From the NCBI GenBank assembly GCA_945893145.1, contig CAMDDZ010000052.1:1-39873 (forward strand): a DNA stretch of 39,873 bases, written 5' to 3'. Origin of the DNA: Rhodoplanes serenus (GTDB taxonomy: Bacteria > Pseudomonadota > Alphaproteobacteria > Rhizobiales > Xanthobacteraceae). Positions 8,012 through 17,391 of this stretch are shown here, piece by piece (position 1 is the first letter of the stretch; each line of letters opens with the position of its first letter). A model generated the notes under the pieces. It searched no databases, had not been told where the DNA came from, and was given only the letters and a program-made list of their open reading frames with translations. Made by a program: the position numbers and the translations under genes.

Positions 8012-8778
8012 GCCAGCAGCTCCTCATTCGGGCATCGCCCTGGATTTTCACCATCGTCACGGCGCTGGTGTGGGAGGCGGCGTGCCGCCTGTTCCAGATT
8101 CCGCCGTTCTTCCTGCCGCCGCCGACCGCGATCGCGGAAGCCTTTGTGGAGTTCTGGGGGCCGATTTACCGCAACTCGCTTTACACACTCTCGACCACGC
8201 TGATCGGCTTCGGAATGGCGGTCGGCTTCGGCCTCGCGCTGGGGCTCGTTGTCGGCTGGTCGCGCGCGATCTATGCCGGACTCTATCCGCTGATGATCGG
8301 CTTTAACGCCGTCCCGAAGGTGGCGGTGGTGCCGATCCTGGTGCTGTGGTTCGGCATCGGCTTCATTCCAGCGGTGCTGACCGCGTTTCTGATCTCGTTC
8401 TTTCCCATCGTTGTCAATGTCGCAACCGGCCTTGCCACCATCGAGCCCGAGCTTGAGGACGTGCTGAAGGCGCTCGGCGCCAGCAAGCTCGACATCATGC
8501 GCAAGGTCGGCATCCCGCGCACGCTGCCCTATTTCTTTGGCTCGCTGAAGGTGGCGATCACGCTCGCCTTCGTGGGCTCGGTCATTTCGGAGAGCACCGC
8601 CTCGAACTACGGCATCGGCAATCTGATGCTGCAAGCGCAGGCGCGCTTCGAGGTCCCGCTGATCTTCGCCGGCCTGGTGGCGCTCGCGGTCGAAGGCATC
8701 GCCATGTACGGGCTGATGGCGATCCTGGAGAACCGCATGACCGGCTGGGCGCAGCGCTCAGGCTTTGCGCAGAACTAA
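8008..8778 (+). CDS. ABC importer permease (SsuC/TauC-like)
   Basis: The 256-aa inner-membrane protein has about six hydrophobic segments. The cytoplasmic EAA loop that docks on the ATPase is seen as LEDVLKALGASKLDIMRKVG followed by IPRTLPYF. It overlaps the ATPase gene by 4 bp. The size and the EAA loop position fit the BPD_transp_1 family of the nitrate/sulfonate/taurine group. The stop is 6 bp from the convergent LysR stop, so transcription termination must occur inside the neighbouring gene or by Rho. Confidence 0.94.
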   Translation: MSQQLLIRASPWIFTIVTALVWEAACRLFQIPPFFLPPPTAIAEAFVEFWGPIYRNSLYTLSTTLIGFGMAVGFGLALGLVVGWSRAIYAGLYPLMIGFNAVPKVAVVPILVLWFGIGFIPAVLTAFLISFFPIVVNVATGLATIEPELEDVLKALGASKLDIMRKVGIPRTLPYFFGSLKVAITLAFVGSVISESTASNYGIGNLMLQAQARFEVPLIFAGLVALAVEGIAMYGLMAILENRMTGWAQRSGFAQN

Positions 8779-8784
8779 CCGCGA

Positions 8785-9714
8785 TTAGACGGCCGGGGTT
8801 GGCACTGGAGCAACCACAGCCGCCGCAGCCAGCTTGGCGAAGTCGCCCGTCACAAACCGCTGCAACCGCAAGCCGGTCGCGAGCGTATCGGCCAAATCGT
8901 CGCGATCTTCCGCTTCGCCCGCAGCGCGCACATAGATGCCGCAGAACGTCTCGGGCAACTTGGGCAGCGGCGCGTCCTCCCAGACCACCACGCCCGGCAG
9001 ATTGGCACGCTGGCGTGGCAGCGCCGTGACGCCGATGCCCGCCGCAACCGCAGCGCCGATCCCGGCGATGTTCGAGCCCGCGTACACGATCTCGCAATCG
9101 CGGCCCGCCGTATTGAACGCCGCCAAAGCACTGCGGGTGAACAGGCAGTCGTCGCCATAGGTCACCAGCGGCACTGGCTGGTTCGGATCGATCTGTGTGG
9201 TCGCGCCGCGCACCCAAACCACCTCTTCGGTCCAGCAATGACGCGCCTCGATAGTCGGGCCGGTGCCAGACACCCACACCGCGACGTCGAGATTGCCTTC
9301 GCGCATGTCGCGCAGCAGATCGTCGATCTGCGCGCTGCGGAACGCAAAGCGCGCACCCGGATGCCGGGCTCGAAAGCAGGCCAGCGACATAGAGATATCG
9401 GACGCCGTGAAATCTCCGGTCGCGCCAATGCGTAACGCCTGTCCACTGATGCGAGGTCCTGCGATGTCGAGGATTTGGTCGTTGATCGAGAGCAGCCGCC
9501 GCGCGTAATTCACCACAAGATCGCCAGCCGACGTCAGGGTCACACCCGGCGCGCTTTTGTCGAGCAGGTCGGAGCCCAGCATGGTTTGCAGCCGCTTGAT
9601 CTGCGCGCTGACCGCCGGCTGCGTGACACCAAGCGCCTGGGCAGCCTTGGTGAAACTACGCAGGTCGACCACGGTGACAAGCGTTCTGAGAAGTTCAGTC
9701 GGAATGTTGGTCAT
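8785..9714 (-). CDS. LysR-family transcriptional regulator
   Basis: The 309-aa length is typical of LysR regulators. The N-terminal winged helix-turn-helix is clear: about 19-43, with SFTKAAQALGVTQPAVSAQI. A linker helix and a type-2 periplasmic-binding-fold effector domain (about 90-295) follow. The C-terminal ~15 residues are an Ala/Val/Pro tail. It converges on the ABC importer rather than being divergent from it, so control of that operon is possible but not shown by position. The intergenic region upstream holds an ATTCC-N6-GGAAT palindrome that could be its binding site. Target and inducer are unknown. Confidence 0.93.
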   Translation of the reverse strand: MTNIPTELLRTLVTVVDLRSFTKAAQALGVTQPAVSAQIKRLQTMLGSDLLDKSAPGVTLTSAGDLVVNYARRLLSINDQILDIAGPRISGQALRIGATGDFTASDISMSLACFRARHPGARFAFRSAQIDDLLRDMREGNLDVAVWVSGTGPTIEARHCWTEEVVWVRGATTQIDPNQPVPLVTYGDDCLFTRSALAAFNTAGRDCEIVYAGSNIAGIGAAVAAGIGVTALPRQRANLPGVVVWEDAPLPKLPETFCGIYVRAAGEAEDRDDLADTLATGLRLQRFVTGDFAKLAAAAVVAPVPTPAV

Positions 9715-10126
9715 GGACCATCCGTCCCGTCTAACCGTACCGGCGGGGCAGAAACAACATCATGGCGTTCAGAAACGACGCCCACAAACAGCACCTCGCC
9801 GCCCCGGAAAACAACACAGGATAATCACAGAAACGCTTGAACTATCATCATATTCCATTCTGGGAATTTCACAATTGCGATAGCGGAATCGAGTTGCGAT
9901 TGGCTATCACTGGCGGGGGACATGGTTCTGCCACGGCGGCAGGGCCTGCTCAGCGCAGCCAAAGCGGGCCAAAAGAAACCCCGGCCACAGGAAAAAATGA
10001 AACGATTGTCGCGATATAGGGGTTATAGACGGCGCGGCGGCCGGCCCCCCGGCCCGCACCGCCATGGTGGCACCATGCGCTTGTCTTTTATTGTACGTTC
10101 CGAAATTCCCGCCTGACCCCGGCACC
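9715..10126. other. 412-bp intergenic region between lysR and ndvA-like gene
   Basis: This is the divergent regulatory region for the LysR gene (minus) and the NdvA-like exporter (plus). It is less GC-rich over about 9780-9900 than the genes on either side. It holds the palindrome at 9852-9867 and, just before the exporter, a very GC-rich run (10034-10056) with CCGG-type inverted repeats. The short ORFs read here have no recognisable product, so I call none of them genes. Confidence 0.6.
9852..9867. promoter_or_regulatory. Candidate LysR-type operator palindrome
   Basis: ATTCCATTCTGGGAAT is an inverted repeat with 5-bp arms and 6-bp centre. It contains a T-N11-A spacing as in LysR-family boxes. 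It lies about 140 bp upstream of the LysR start codon and about 260 bp upstream of the exporter start. Short palindromes occur by chance, so this is a weak call. Confidence 0.3.
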
Positions 10127-11917
10127 ATGAGCTTCATCCGCCTGTATCTGCGCGTTCTCGACCTGCTCGGCCCTGAGGCCCGGCTGGGCTGGATGCTGGC
10201 GGGTGCGAACGTGGCGCTGGCGGTGGCGCAATTCGCCGAACCTGTGCTGTTCGGTCGCATCATCGACTCGCTCGCCAACGCCCAGGGCAAGGCCACGCCG
10301 CCGTCCTGGCCCGACCTGCTGCCGCTGCTCGGGGGCTGGGTCGGGTTCGGCCTGTTCACCATCGTGTGCAGCGCGATGGTGGCGTTGCACGCCGACCGCC
10401 TGGCGCACCGCCGCCGCCTGGCGATCATGACCGACTATTTCGAGCACATCCTGCAACTGCCGCTCAGCTTTCACGGCGGCACCCATTCGGGCCGGCTGAT
10501 GAAGGTCATGCTGACCGGCACCGACTCGCTGTGGTGGCTGTGGCTCGGCTTCTTCCGCGAACATGTGGCAGCCTTCGTCGCTCTGTTCGTGCTGTTGCCG
10601 CTGTCGCTGTTCGTCAACTGGCGGCTCGCCTCGCTGCTGATCTTGCTCTGCTTCGTGTTCAGCGCGCTGATCGTTCTGGTGCTGCGCAAGACCGAGAAAG
10701 GCCAGAGCACGGTCGAGCGGCACTACACCGAGATGGCGGAACGCACCTCCGATGCCCTCGGCAATGTCGCGCTGGTGCAGAGCTTCTCCCGCGTCGACGC
10801 CGAAGTGGCTGAGCTCAAGAACGTCGCATCGAAGCTTCTTGGCGCGCAAATTCCCGTGCTGTCCTGGTGGGCGCTCACCGCGGTGCTGACGCGCGCCTCA
10901 ACCACGCTGACCATGCTGGCGATCTTCGTCGTCGGCATCTGGCTGCACATGGCCGGACAAACTTCGATCGGCGAGATCGTCACGTTTACGGCCTTCGCCG
11001 GCCTGGTGATCACACGGCTCGAGCAGGCGGTGAGCTTCGTCAACCGCCTGTTCCTCGACGCGCCGCGCCTGAAGGAATTCTTCGATGTCGCCGACACCGT
11101 GCCTTCGGTGCGCGACCGGCCCGATGCCATCGATCCCGGCCGCGTGCGCGGCATGGTCGAGTTCCAAGATGTGTCGTTCTCCTACGACGGCAAGCGGCCA
11201 GCGGTGGCCGATCTCAACTTCACAGCGCTGCCCGGCGAAATCATTGCGCTGGTCGGCCCGACCGGCGCCGGCAAATCGACTGCGCTCGCGCTGCTGCATC
11301 GCGTGTTCGATCCGCAGTCCGGCAGCATCAAGATCGACGGCATGGACATTCGCGGGCTGAAGCTCTCAGGCCTGCGCCGCAACATCGGCGTGGTGTTCCA
11401 GGAGGTGCTGCTGTTCAACCGCTCGATCAGCGACAATCTGCGCGTCGGCAAGCCCGAGGCGACCGATGAGGAAATCCGCGAGGCCGCGGGACGCGCGCAA
11501 GCGCTTGAATTCATCGACCGCGCGCCCAATCAGCTCGATACCAGCGTGGGTGAACGCGGCCGCATGCTCTCCGGCGGCGAGCGCCAGCGCGTGTCGATCG
11601 CGCGTGCGCTCCTGAAAAATCCACCGATCCTCATTCTTGACGAGGCAACCAGCGCGCTCGATGCGTCAACCGAAGCCAAAGTGCAGGCCGCGCTCGACGC
11701 GGTGATGAAGGACCGCACCACCTTCGTGATCGCGCACCGGCTCTCGACGGTGCGCAACGCCACCCGCATCCTGGTGTTCCATGACGGCCGCGTGGTGGAA
11801 AGCGGAAGCTTCGACGAACTGGTGGCGCTCGGCGGCCACTTCGCGGCTCTCGCCAAGGCGCAATATCTCACGAGCGACAGCCAGCCGCGCCAGATCGCCA
11901 CCACGCCGGCCGAGTAG
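10127..11917 (+). CDS. ndvA: NdvA/ChvA-like cyclic beta-glucan (or lipid) ABC exporter
   Basis: This is a half-size ABC exporter of 596 aa: a transmembrane domain (about 1-320, six helices) fused to an ATPase. The N-terminus, with [11 protein letters not shown] and [13 protein letters not shown] (about 37-49), matches NdvA/ChvA of rhizobia and agrobacteria, which export cyclic beta-1,2-glucan to the periplasm. ATPase motifs are Walker [10 protein letters not shown] (377-385), signature LSGGERQ (481-487), Walker B ILILDE (501-506) and H-loop IAHRLST. The ATG at 10127 was chosen because homologues start with a similar short cytoplasmic segment; the open frame extends 21 codons upstream without family resemblance. 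No glucan synthase (ndvB) is nearby, so the exported substrate is inferred from family resemblance only. Confidence 0.85.
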   Translation: MSFIRLYLRVLDLLGPEARLGWMLAGANVALAVAQFAEPVLFGRIIDSLANAQGKATPPSWPDLLPLLGGWVGFGLFTIVCSAMVALHADRLAHRRRLAIMTDYFEHILQLPLSFHGGTHSGRLMKVMLTGTDSLWWLWLGFFREHVAAFVALFVLLPLSLFVNWRLASLLILLCFVFSALIVLVLRKTEKGQSTVERHYTEMAERTSDALGNVALVQSFSRVDAEVAELKNVASKLLGAQIPVLSWWALTAVLTRASTTLTMLAIFVVGIWLHMAGQTSIGEIVTFTAFAGLVITRLEQAVSFVNRLFLDAPRLKEFFDVADTVPSVRDRPDAIDPGRVRGMVEFQDVSFSYDGKRPAVADLNFTALPGEIIALVGPTGAGKSTALALLHRVFDPQSGSIKIDGMDIRGLKLSGLRRNIGVVFQEVLLFNRSISDNLRVGKPEATDEEIREAAGRAQALEFIDRAPNQLDTSVGERGRMLSGGERQRVSIARALLKNPPILILDEATSALDASTEAKVQAALDAVMKDRTTFVIAHRLSTVRNATRILVFHDGRVVESGSFDELVALGGHFAALAKAQYLTSDSQPRQIATTPAE

Positions 11918-11922
11918 CGTGG

Positions 11923-13089
11923 CTATTTGATCCGCTCCAGCACGCTGACGTAGTTCGCCACTGCGGCGCCGCCCATGTTGAACAGGCCGGCGAGCTTGGC
12001 ACCCTTCACCTGAATGTCTCCCGCGGTGCCCGCAAGCTGCATGGCGCAGAGCGCGTGCATCGACACACCGGTGGCTCCGATCGGGTGGCCCTTGGCCTTC
12101 AGCCCGCCGGATGGATTGACCGGCAACCGGCCGTCTTTCTGCGTCCAGCCTTCCTTCACGGCGCGCGCGCCCTGCCCCTCCGGCACAAGCCCCATCGCCT
12201 CGTACTCGATCAGCTCCGCAATGGTGAAGCAGTCGTGCGTTTCGACCAGCGACAGATCGCCGAGCGCGATGCCGGCTGCGGCGAGCGCACGCTTCCAGGC
12301 TTCCGTGCAGCCCTCGAACTTCAGGATGTCGCGTTTGCTCATCGGCAGGAAGTCCGAAACATGCGCGGTCGAGCGGAACGCGATCGCCTTGCCCAGCTGC
12401 AGCGCGGTCTCGACATCGGTCAGCACCAGCGCTGCCGCGCCGTCAGAGACCAGCGAGCAATCGGTGCGCTTGAGCGGACCGGCGACAAACGGATTTTTGT
12501 CGCTGACGTTGCGGCAGAACTCGAAACCCAAATCCTTGCGCAATTGTGCGTAAGGATTGCCGACACCGTTCTTGTGGTTCTTCGCCGCGATCAGTGCGAG
12601 CGCATCGGACTGGTCGCCCCAACGCTGGAAATAGAGGCCCGCGATCTTGCCGAAAATCCCGGCAAAGCCACCCTCGATGTCAGCCTCCTCGCGCACGTAG
12701 GACGCTTTCAGCAGGTTCTTGCCGATCTCCGGGCCGGGCGTCGAGGTCATCTGTTCCACGCCGACCACCAGCACGACGCGCGCCGAGCCGGCCGCGATCG
12801 CCTTGAGCCCCTGATGGACCGCAGCCGAACCGGTGGCGCAGGCGTTCTCCACCCGCAGCGCCCGTTTGAAGCGAAGATCGGGCGAGGCCTGCAGCACCAG
12901 CGATGCGGTAAAGTCCTGCGGCGAAAAGCCCGCGTTGAAATGGCCGAGCACGATCTCGTCCACGTCCTTGGGTTCGAGCCCGGCGTCGGCCAGCGCGCCA
13001 TTCGTGACGCGGACGATCAGGCTTTCGACCGTTTCGCCTTCAAGCTTGCCGAAGGGTGTATGGGCCCAGCCCACGATGCAGCCGGTCAT
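11923..13089 (-). CDS. Thiolase, SCP2/acetyl-CoA acetyltransferase-like
   Basis: The 388-aa protein belongs to the thiolase superfamily, nearest the SCP-x/lipid-transfer branch. The nucleophile is Cys84 in ENACATGS. A His285 in ETHDCFTIAE and His335 in GHPIGATG fill the catalytic positions. The C-terminal motif reads NMGGAAVAN, without the second catalytic Cys (CxG) of classical biosynthetic thiolases; this is normal for the SCP2-type branch. The likely role is cleavage or formation of 3-ketoacyl-CoA in fatty acid, sterol or aromatic side-chain metabolism. The stop lies 5 bp from the convergent ndvA-like stop. No hydratase or dehydrogenase partner is adjacent, and the substrate is not determined. 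Confidence 0.9.
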   Translation of the reverse strand: MTGCIVGWAHTPFGKLEGETVESLIVRVTNGALADAGLEPKDVDEIVLGHFNAGFSPQDFTASLVLQASPDLRFKRALRVENACATGSAAVHQGLKAIAAGSARVVLVVGVEQMTSTPGPEIGKNLLKASYVREEADIEGGFAGIFGKIAGLYFQRWGDQSDALALIAAKNHKNGVGNPYAQLRKDLGFEFCRNVSDKNPFVAGPLKRTDCSLVSDGAAALVLTDVETALQLGKAIAFRSTAHVSDFLPMSKRDILKFEGCTEAWKRALAAAGIALGDLSLVETHDCFTIAELIEYEAMGLVPEGQGARAVKEGWTQKDGRLPVNPSGGLKAKGHPIGATGVSMHALCAMQLAGTAGDIQVKGAKLAGLFNMGGAAVANYVSVLERIK

Positions 13090-13155
13090 GGCGATGTCCT
13101 CTGCCGAACTTTCGTCGCTTTCGTCTGGAATTTACCACAGCGGCCGCAAGACAGC

Positions 13156-13197
13156 GCATAAATTGAGGCAAACCCCTTGGCGGCTTTGCGTTTATGC
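13156..13197. promoter_or_regulatory. Extended inverted repeat in the thiolase / carboxypeptidase divergent region
   Basis: GCATAAA (13156-13162) pairs with TTTATGC (13191-13197). Further in, GCAAA (13168-13172) pairs with TTTGC (13185-13189). It lies between divergent genes starting at 13089 and 13279 and could be an operator or a transcribed hairpin. Confidence 0.35.
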
Positions 13198-13278
13198 CCG
13201 CCTTCGGCTTAGATAACCAAAATTCCGGAGTGGAACTCAGTCGTTCCGAGGCCCGCAACAAACTACGGACCGCGCCCA

Positions 13279-14745
13279 GTGCTTTTTGTGTCGAGGCTTC
13301 CTACTCCGGCTTTTCTCGCGGCGTTTGCCGCTTCAGTTCTGGCCGTCCTGCAACCCACGACCGCGTCGGCGGACGCCACGCTGTTGATCGAGGCTGATAG
13401 CGGCCGCGTCCTGCACACCGACAAGGCGACACTGCCTTGGTATCCGGCCTCCGTCACCAAGCTCATGACGCTCTATGTCACCTTGCAGGCGGTGAAGAGC
13501 CGGCGCCTGACGCTCGATACGTTGCTCACCGTGTCGGCGCGCGCTGCAGCCCAGCAGCCGTCGAAGATGGGCTTTAGGCCCGGCCTCACGGTCACCATCG
13601 ACGCGGCGATCAAAATGCTGATGGTGAAGTCGGCCAACGACATCGCAGTGGTGCTGGCGGAAGGCGTCGGCGGCTCGGTTGAGAAATTCGCCGACGAAAT
13701 GAACGCCGCGTCCCACCGCCTCGGCATGACGCAATCGAGCTGGGTCAATCCGAACGGCTTGCCGGCCGAGAACCAGATCAGTTCGGCGCGTGACCTCGGT
13801 CTCCTGGCCATGGCGCTGTGGAACGAGTTCCCGGAATACGATTTCTACTGGAGCATTCCGGCGATCCAGGTCGGCAAGAAGGTGATGCGCAACACCAATT
13901 CGCTGGTCGGCCGCTACAATGGCCTCGACGGTATGAAGACCGGTTTCATCTGCGCGTCGGGCTTCAACGTGGTGGCATCCGCCACGCGCAACGGCAAGCG
14001 GCTGATCGTCGTGGTGCTGGGCTCGCCCTCCTCGGCGGCGCGCGCCGTGAAGGCTGCGAGCCTGCTGGAGCGCGGCTTTGCCGGCAGCAACCTGTCCTGG
14101 CTCGCCGGGGCGCGCAGCCGTGTCAGCGATCTGCCGCCGACCGAAGCCGCACCGGTCGACCTGCGCGACGAGATGTGCGGCTCGCACCGTAAGCGGCCGG
14201 CGGCGGAGGACAGCGACGAAGATCCTGTTGCGGGGATCGATCCGACCTCGCCCCAGAGCTTTCTGCTTTCGAGCCTCGCGCCGGCCGCCAAGGGCGCACT
14301 GCTCAATGGTCCTGCCGTGTTCAGGCCGATCGTTGTCCATACCGGTCCGGCACGCGTTCCGGCGGAAACCCAGTTTGCCGCGGCACGCGCCCGGCTTGGC
14401 ATCAGCGAGCCGACCGCGGCGGTCGCCTCCGTGCCGGTCGGCAAAAACGCCAAGCGCAAGGGCGTCACGCCGCCAGCGCCGGGCACACAGGTGGCAACGG
14501 CCGGAACGCCACCGCCGATCCCCGCTCAACCCTCGGGGTTCACGCCATCGACCCAAGTCGTCGGCCCGCCGCCGAGCCAGTTCACCCCGCAACCGGGCCA
14601 GACCACGGCCAACGCCACCGACAGGCCGTCGTGGCTGAGCTTTACAACGCCGGCCAGCGCCGACGATGCGGCGCCGCTGACATCCGCCCCGCAAGCGGTG
14701 CCGATGCCGCGGCCGCGGCCGAAGACCGCGGCTCGCAAGCCCTAG
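13279..14745 (+). CDS. D-alanyl-D-alanine carboxypeptidase (peptidase S11) with Pro-rich C-terminal extension
   Basis: This is a low-molecular-weight penicillin-binding protein that trims the terminal D-Ala of peptidoglycan stem peptides in the periplasm. The 488-aa product has a signal peptide (about 1-31, ending TASA). Catalytic motifs are SVTK (58-61, Ser58 nucleophile), SAN (118-120) and KTG (220-222), with normal spacing for S11 enzymes. The catalytic domain ends near 275. The remaining ~210 residues are low-complexity Pro/Ala/Thr-rich, ending PRPRPKTAARKP. They replace the usual beta-rich PBP5 C-terminal domain and membrane-anchoring helix. The start is GTG; no strong Shine-Dalgarno sequence is visible. 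It is divergent from the thiolase gene. Confidence 0.93.
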   Translation: MLFVSRLPTPAFLAAFAASVLAVLQPTTASADATLLIEADSGRVLHTDKATLPWYPASVTKLMTLYVTLQAVKSRRLTLDTLLTVSARAAAQQPSKMGFRPGLTVTIDAAIKMLMVKSANDIAVVLAEGVGGSVEKFADEMNAASHRLGMTQSSWVNPNGLPAENQISSARDLGLLAMALWNEFPEYDFYWSIPAIQVGKKVMRNTNSLVGRYNGLDGMKTGFICASGFNVVASATRNGKRLIVVVLGSPSSAARAVKAASLLERGFAGSNLSWLAGARSRVSDLPPTEAAPVDLRDEMCGSHRKRPAAEDSDEDPVAGIDPTSPQSFLLSSLAPAAKGALLNGPAVFRPIVVHTGPARVPAETQFAAARARLGISEPTAAVASVPVGKNAKRKGVTPPAPGTQVATAGTPPPIPAQPSGFTPSTQVVGPPPSQFTPQPGQTTANATDRPSWLSFTTPASADDAAPLTSAPQAVPMPRPRPKTAARKP

Positions 14746-14939
14746 CAAATCCGTACAGACGGCAGCAGCGCGCTCGATCACGGCGCTTGTCACGCCTGCG
14801 CGACTCTTCGATGCTAGCCCCCGAACCCGAAGTTCGCGCACCCTTGCGGCGAGTCGCATGAGAATGTACCGCGAATGTTTACGAACGTCGGAATCGGGAC
14901 ACTAGCCGCGCGGCGGCAATGCCGCTGCAAGGCACCGTT

Positions 14940-16736
14940 ATGAGCCTCCTCGACCGTCTGCGAGACGACGTCGTGTTCCTGCGCGGAGCATGGCGCGCGC
15001 TCAAGATGACGACACCGATCGCGCGCAATCCGACGCGCGTCTTCCCGGTGGTGATGGAAGAGCTCGCCGAGAAATTCGGCGACGCGCCTGCGCTCATTTC
15101 CGACCGCGAGCAGCTCAGCTACCGCGGCCTGCTCGACCGCGCCAACCGCTATGCCCGCTGGGCGCTGCGCGAGAAACTTGCGAAGGGAGAAACCGTTTGC
15201 CTGCTGATGCCGAACCGGCCCGAGTACATGGCGGCCTGGCTTGGCGTCTCGAGCATGGGCGGCGTAACGGCGCTGATCAATACCAACCTGATCGGACGCT
15301 CGCTGGCGCATTGCATCGACATCGTTGCGCCGAAACACATCATCGTCGCGGCCGAGCTTGCGGCAGGCTTTGCCACCGCGCGGCCGCTGCTCCAGACCAA
15401 CGCGAAAGTCTGGTCGCACGGCGAGAGCCCGGAGTTCCCCCGTCTCGACCGCGAGCTCGAGGCGCTGTCCGGACACACCCTCAACGCCGCCGAGCGTCCG
15501 GCACTCACCATCGAGGACCGGGCGCTGTATATCTACACGTCCGGCACCACCGGCCTGCCGAAGGCCGCCAACATCAACCACTACCGCGTCATGCTCGGCA
15601 GCCACGCCTTCGCGGGCGTGATGGACACCAAGCCGACCGACCGCATGTACGATTGCCTGCCGCTCTATCACACCGCCGGCGGCCTGGTGGCGACCGGAGC
15701 GTTGCTGCTCAATGGCGGATCGGTGGTGGTGCGCGAGAAATTTTCCGCGCGCGAGTTCTGGGACGACGTTGTGCGATACGAATGCACGCTGTTTCAGTAC
15801 ATCGGCGAGCTTTGCCGTTATCTCGTCAACTCACCGCCCAATCCCAACGAGACGCGGCACCGCATCCGGCTGGCCTGCGGCAATGGCCTGCGGCCCGATC
15901 TGTGGGACGCCTTCAAAGACCGTTTCCACATTCCGGAGATCCTCGAGTTCTACGGCGCCACCGAAGGCAACGTGAACATCTTCAATTTCGAGGGCAAGCG
16001 GGGCGCGGTCGGCCGCGTGCCCTGGTTCGTGGCGCACCGCTTTCCGATCGCGGTCGTTCGTTTTGACGTCGAACACCAGCAGCCGGTGCGCGACGCTCAC
16101 GGCTTCTGCGAACGCTGCGCGCCGAATGAGCCTGGCGAGGTGATCGGGCAGATCGTCAATGACGCCACCAAGCCGGGCAACCGGTTCGAGGGCTATGCGG
16201 CGCAGGGCCAGAACGAAAGCAAAGTGCTTCGTAACGTGTTCGAGACCGGCGACGCCTGGTTTCGCACCGGCGATCTGATGCGCCGGGACGAGAACGGCTA
16301 TTTCTACTTTGTCGACCGTGTCGGCGACACCTTCCGCTGGAAGGGCGAAAACGTCTCGACCACCGAAGTCGCGGGCGAGATCAACAGCTTTCCCGGCATC
16401 GCGGACGCCAACGTCTATGGCGTCACAGTCACGGGCGCCGAGGGCCGCGCCGGCATGGCTGCGATCGTATGCAGCGGAACCTGCGACCTCAGCGCGCTGC
16501 ACGCTCATCTTGTGGCGCGCCTGCCGGATTATGCGCGGCCGCTGTTCCTGCGGGTTCAGTCCGAGATCGACGTCACCGGCACGTTCAAGCAAAAGAAGGT
16601 CGATCTGGTGAAGGACGGCTTCAATCCGGCCGCCACCCACGATCCGATCTACTTCAACGATCCGCAAACGCAGACATTCGTGCGGCTCGATCCGGCGCTC
16701 TATCAGAGCATCGAGCGGGGCGAGGTACGGCTATGA
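14940..16736 (+). CDS. Long-chain acyl-CoA synthetase (FATP/FadD-like AMP-binding enzyme)
   Basis: This enzyme activates a fatty or related acid to acyl-CoA through an acyl-adenylate. The protein has 598 aa from ATG 14940, preceded by AAGG; an ATG 21 bp upstream (14919) is an alternative. The P-loop is YTSGTTGLPK (199-208), motif A5 is YGATEGN (338-344), and the C-terminal hinge region carries FRTGDLMRRDENGYFYFVDR. The length and the near-C-terminal GTFKQKKVDLVKDGF segment are typical of very-long-chain FATP-type enzymes (FadD6/FadD17-like, as in mycobacteria and rhizobia). It overlaps the DUF924 gene by 4 bp (ATGA), so co-expression is likely. The substrate chain is not predictable. Confidence 0.93.
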   Translation: MSLLDRLRDDVVFLRGAWRALKMTTPIARNPTRVFPVVMEELAEKFGDAPALISDREQLSYRGLLDRANRYARWALREKLAKGETVCLLMPNRPEYMAAWLGVSSMGGVTALINTNLIGRSLAHCIDIVAPKHIIVAAELAAGFATARPLLQTNAKVWSHGESPEFPRLDRELEALSGHTLNAAERPALTIEDRALYIYTSGTTGLPKAANINHYRVMLGSHAFAGVMDTKPTDRMYDCLPLYHTAGGLVATGALLLNGGSVVVREKFSAREFWDDVVRYECTLFQYIGELCRYLVNSPPNPNETRHRIRLACGNGLRPDLWDAFKDRFHIPEILEFYGATEGNVNIFNFEGKRGAVGRVPWFVAHRFPIAVVRFDVEHQQPVRDAHGFCERCAPNEPGEVIGQIVNDATKPGNRFEGYAAQGQNESKVLRNVFETGDAWFRTGDLMRRDENGYFYFVDRVGDTFRWKGENVSTTEVAGEINSFPGIADANVYGVTVTGAEGRAGMAAIVCSGTCDLSALHAHLVARLPDYARPLFLRVQSEIDVTGTFKQKKVDLVKDGFNPAATHDPIYFNDPQTQTFVRLDPALYQSIERGEVRL

Positions 16737-17275
16737 TCGCTTCACCCGTTCTTGTCACCGCGTTCTGGCGCGAGGCCGGTCCGGACAAATGGTTCAAGAA
16801 GGACGCGGCATTCGACGACGCGATCCGCCGGCGTTTTCTTGAAACCTACGAGGCTGCCGCTGCCCGCCAGCTCGGTGAGTGGGAGAATGACGCCGAGGGT
16901 GTGTTTGCGCTTCTCCTCGTGCTCGACCAGTTTCCCCGCAACATGTTCCGCGGCAGCGCCCGCGCCTTTGCGACGGATCCGCTGGCGCGGGCGATCGCCG
17001 GCCGCGCGATCGCGCAAGGTTTCGATCAGCGCTTCCCGCTCGCGGAGCGCACCTTCTTCTATCTGCCGTTCACCCATTCGGAAGCGATGGCCGATCAGGA
17101 TCTTTGCGTCCAGCTCAACCGCGCAGCGGGCGACGCCGACGCACTGAAATGGGCCGAGCTGCATGCCGACATCATCCGCCGCTTCGGCCGCTTCCCGCAT
17201 CGCAACGCGCTGCTCGGCCGCGCCACCACGCCGGAGGAGAAAGCCTATCTCGATGGCGGCGGTTTCGCCGGCTAG
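16733..17275 (+). CDS. DUF924 family protein
   Basis: The 180-aa protein matches the uncharacterised, mostly helical DUF924 family, with repeat-like helical hairpins. The hallmark segments are LLVLDQFPRNMFRGSARAFA (about 62-81), the FFYLPFTHSEAMADQD segment (about 105-120), and FGRFPHRNALLGRATTPEE (about 147-165). The start ATG overlaps the stop of the acyl-CoA synthetase. The open frame upstream (from 16469) lies inside that gene and does not resemble the family. No biochemical function is known to me; the coupling to an acyl-CoA synthetase is the only contextual hint. Confidence 0.92.
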   Translation: MIASPVLVTAFWREAGPDKWFKKDAAFDDAIRRRFLETYEAAAARQLGEWENDAEGVFALLLVLDQFPRNMFRGSARAFATDPLARAIAGRAIAQGFDQRFPLAERTFFYLPFTHSEAMADQDLCVQLNRAAGDADALKWAELHADIIRRFGRFPHRNALLGRATTPEEKAYLDGGGFAG

Positions 17276-17391
17276 CTGCAGCCCGGCGGATAAAACCGCT
17301 TTAGCCCAAAGTCCCAGCCGCAACCGATCATCGCCCCTGGACGTTGTGTGAAAAGCGGCCCTAAATAGCCGTCCGTCCAGGAGAAGACCTC

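Noticed and set aside
7252..8634. 460-aa minus-strand ORF opposite the ABC ATPase and permease
   Set aside because: Shadow frame; Arg/His/Asp-rich without motifs.
8785..9714. LysR as the specific regulator of the ABC importer
   Set aside because: The genes are convergent, not divergent, and no shared operator is seen, so position alone does not support it.
13333..14859. 508-aa minus-strand ORF opposite the D,D-carboxypeptidase
   Set aside because: No recognisable domain; plus strand has intact SxxK, SxN and KTG motifs.
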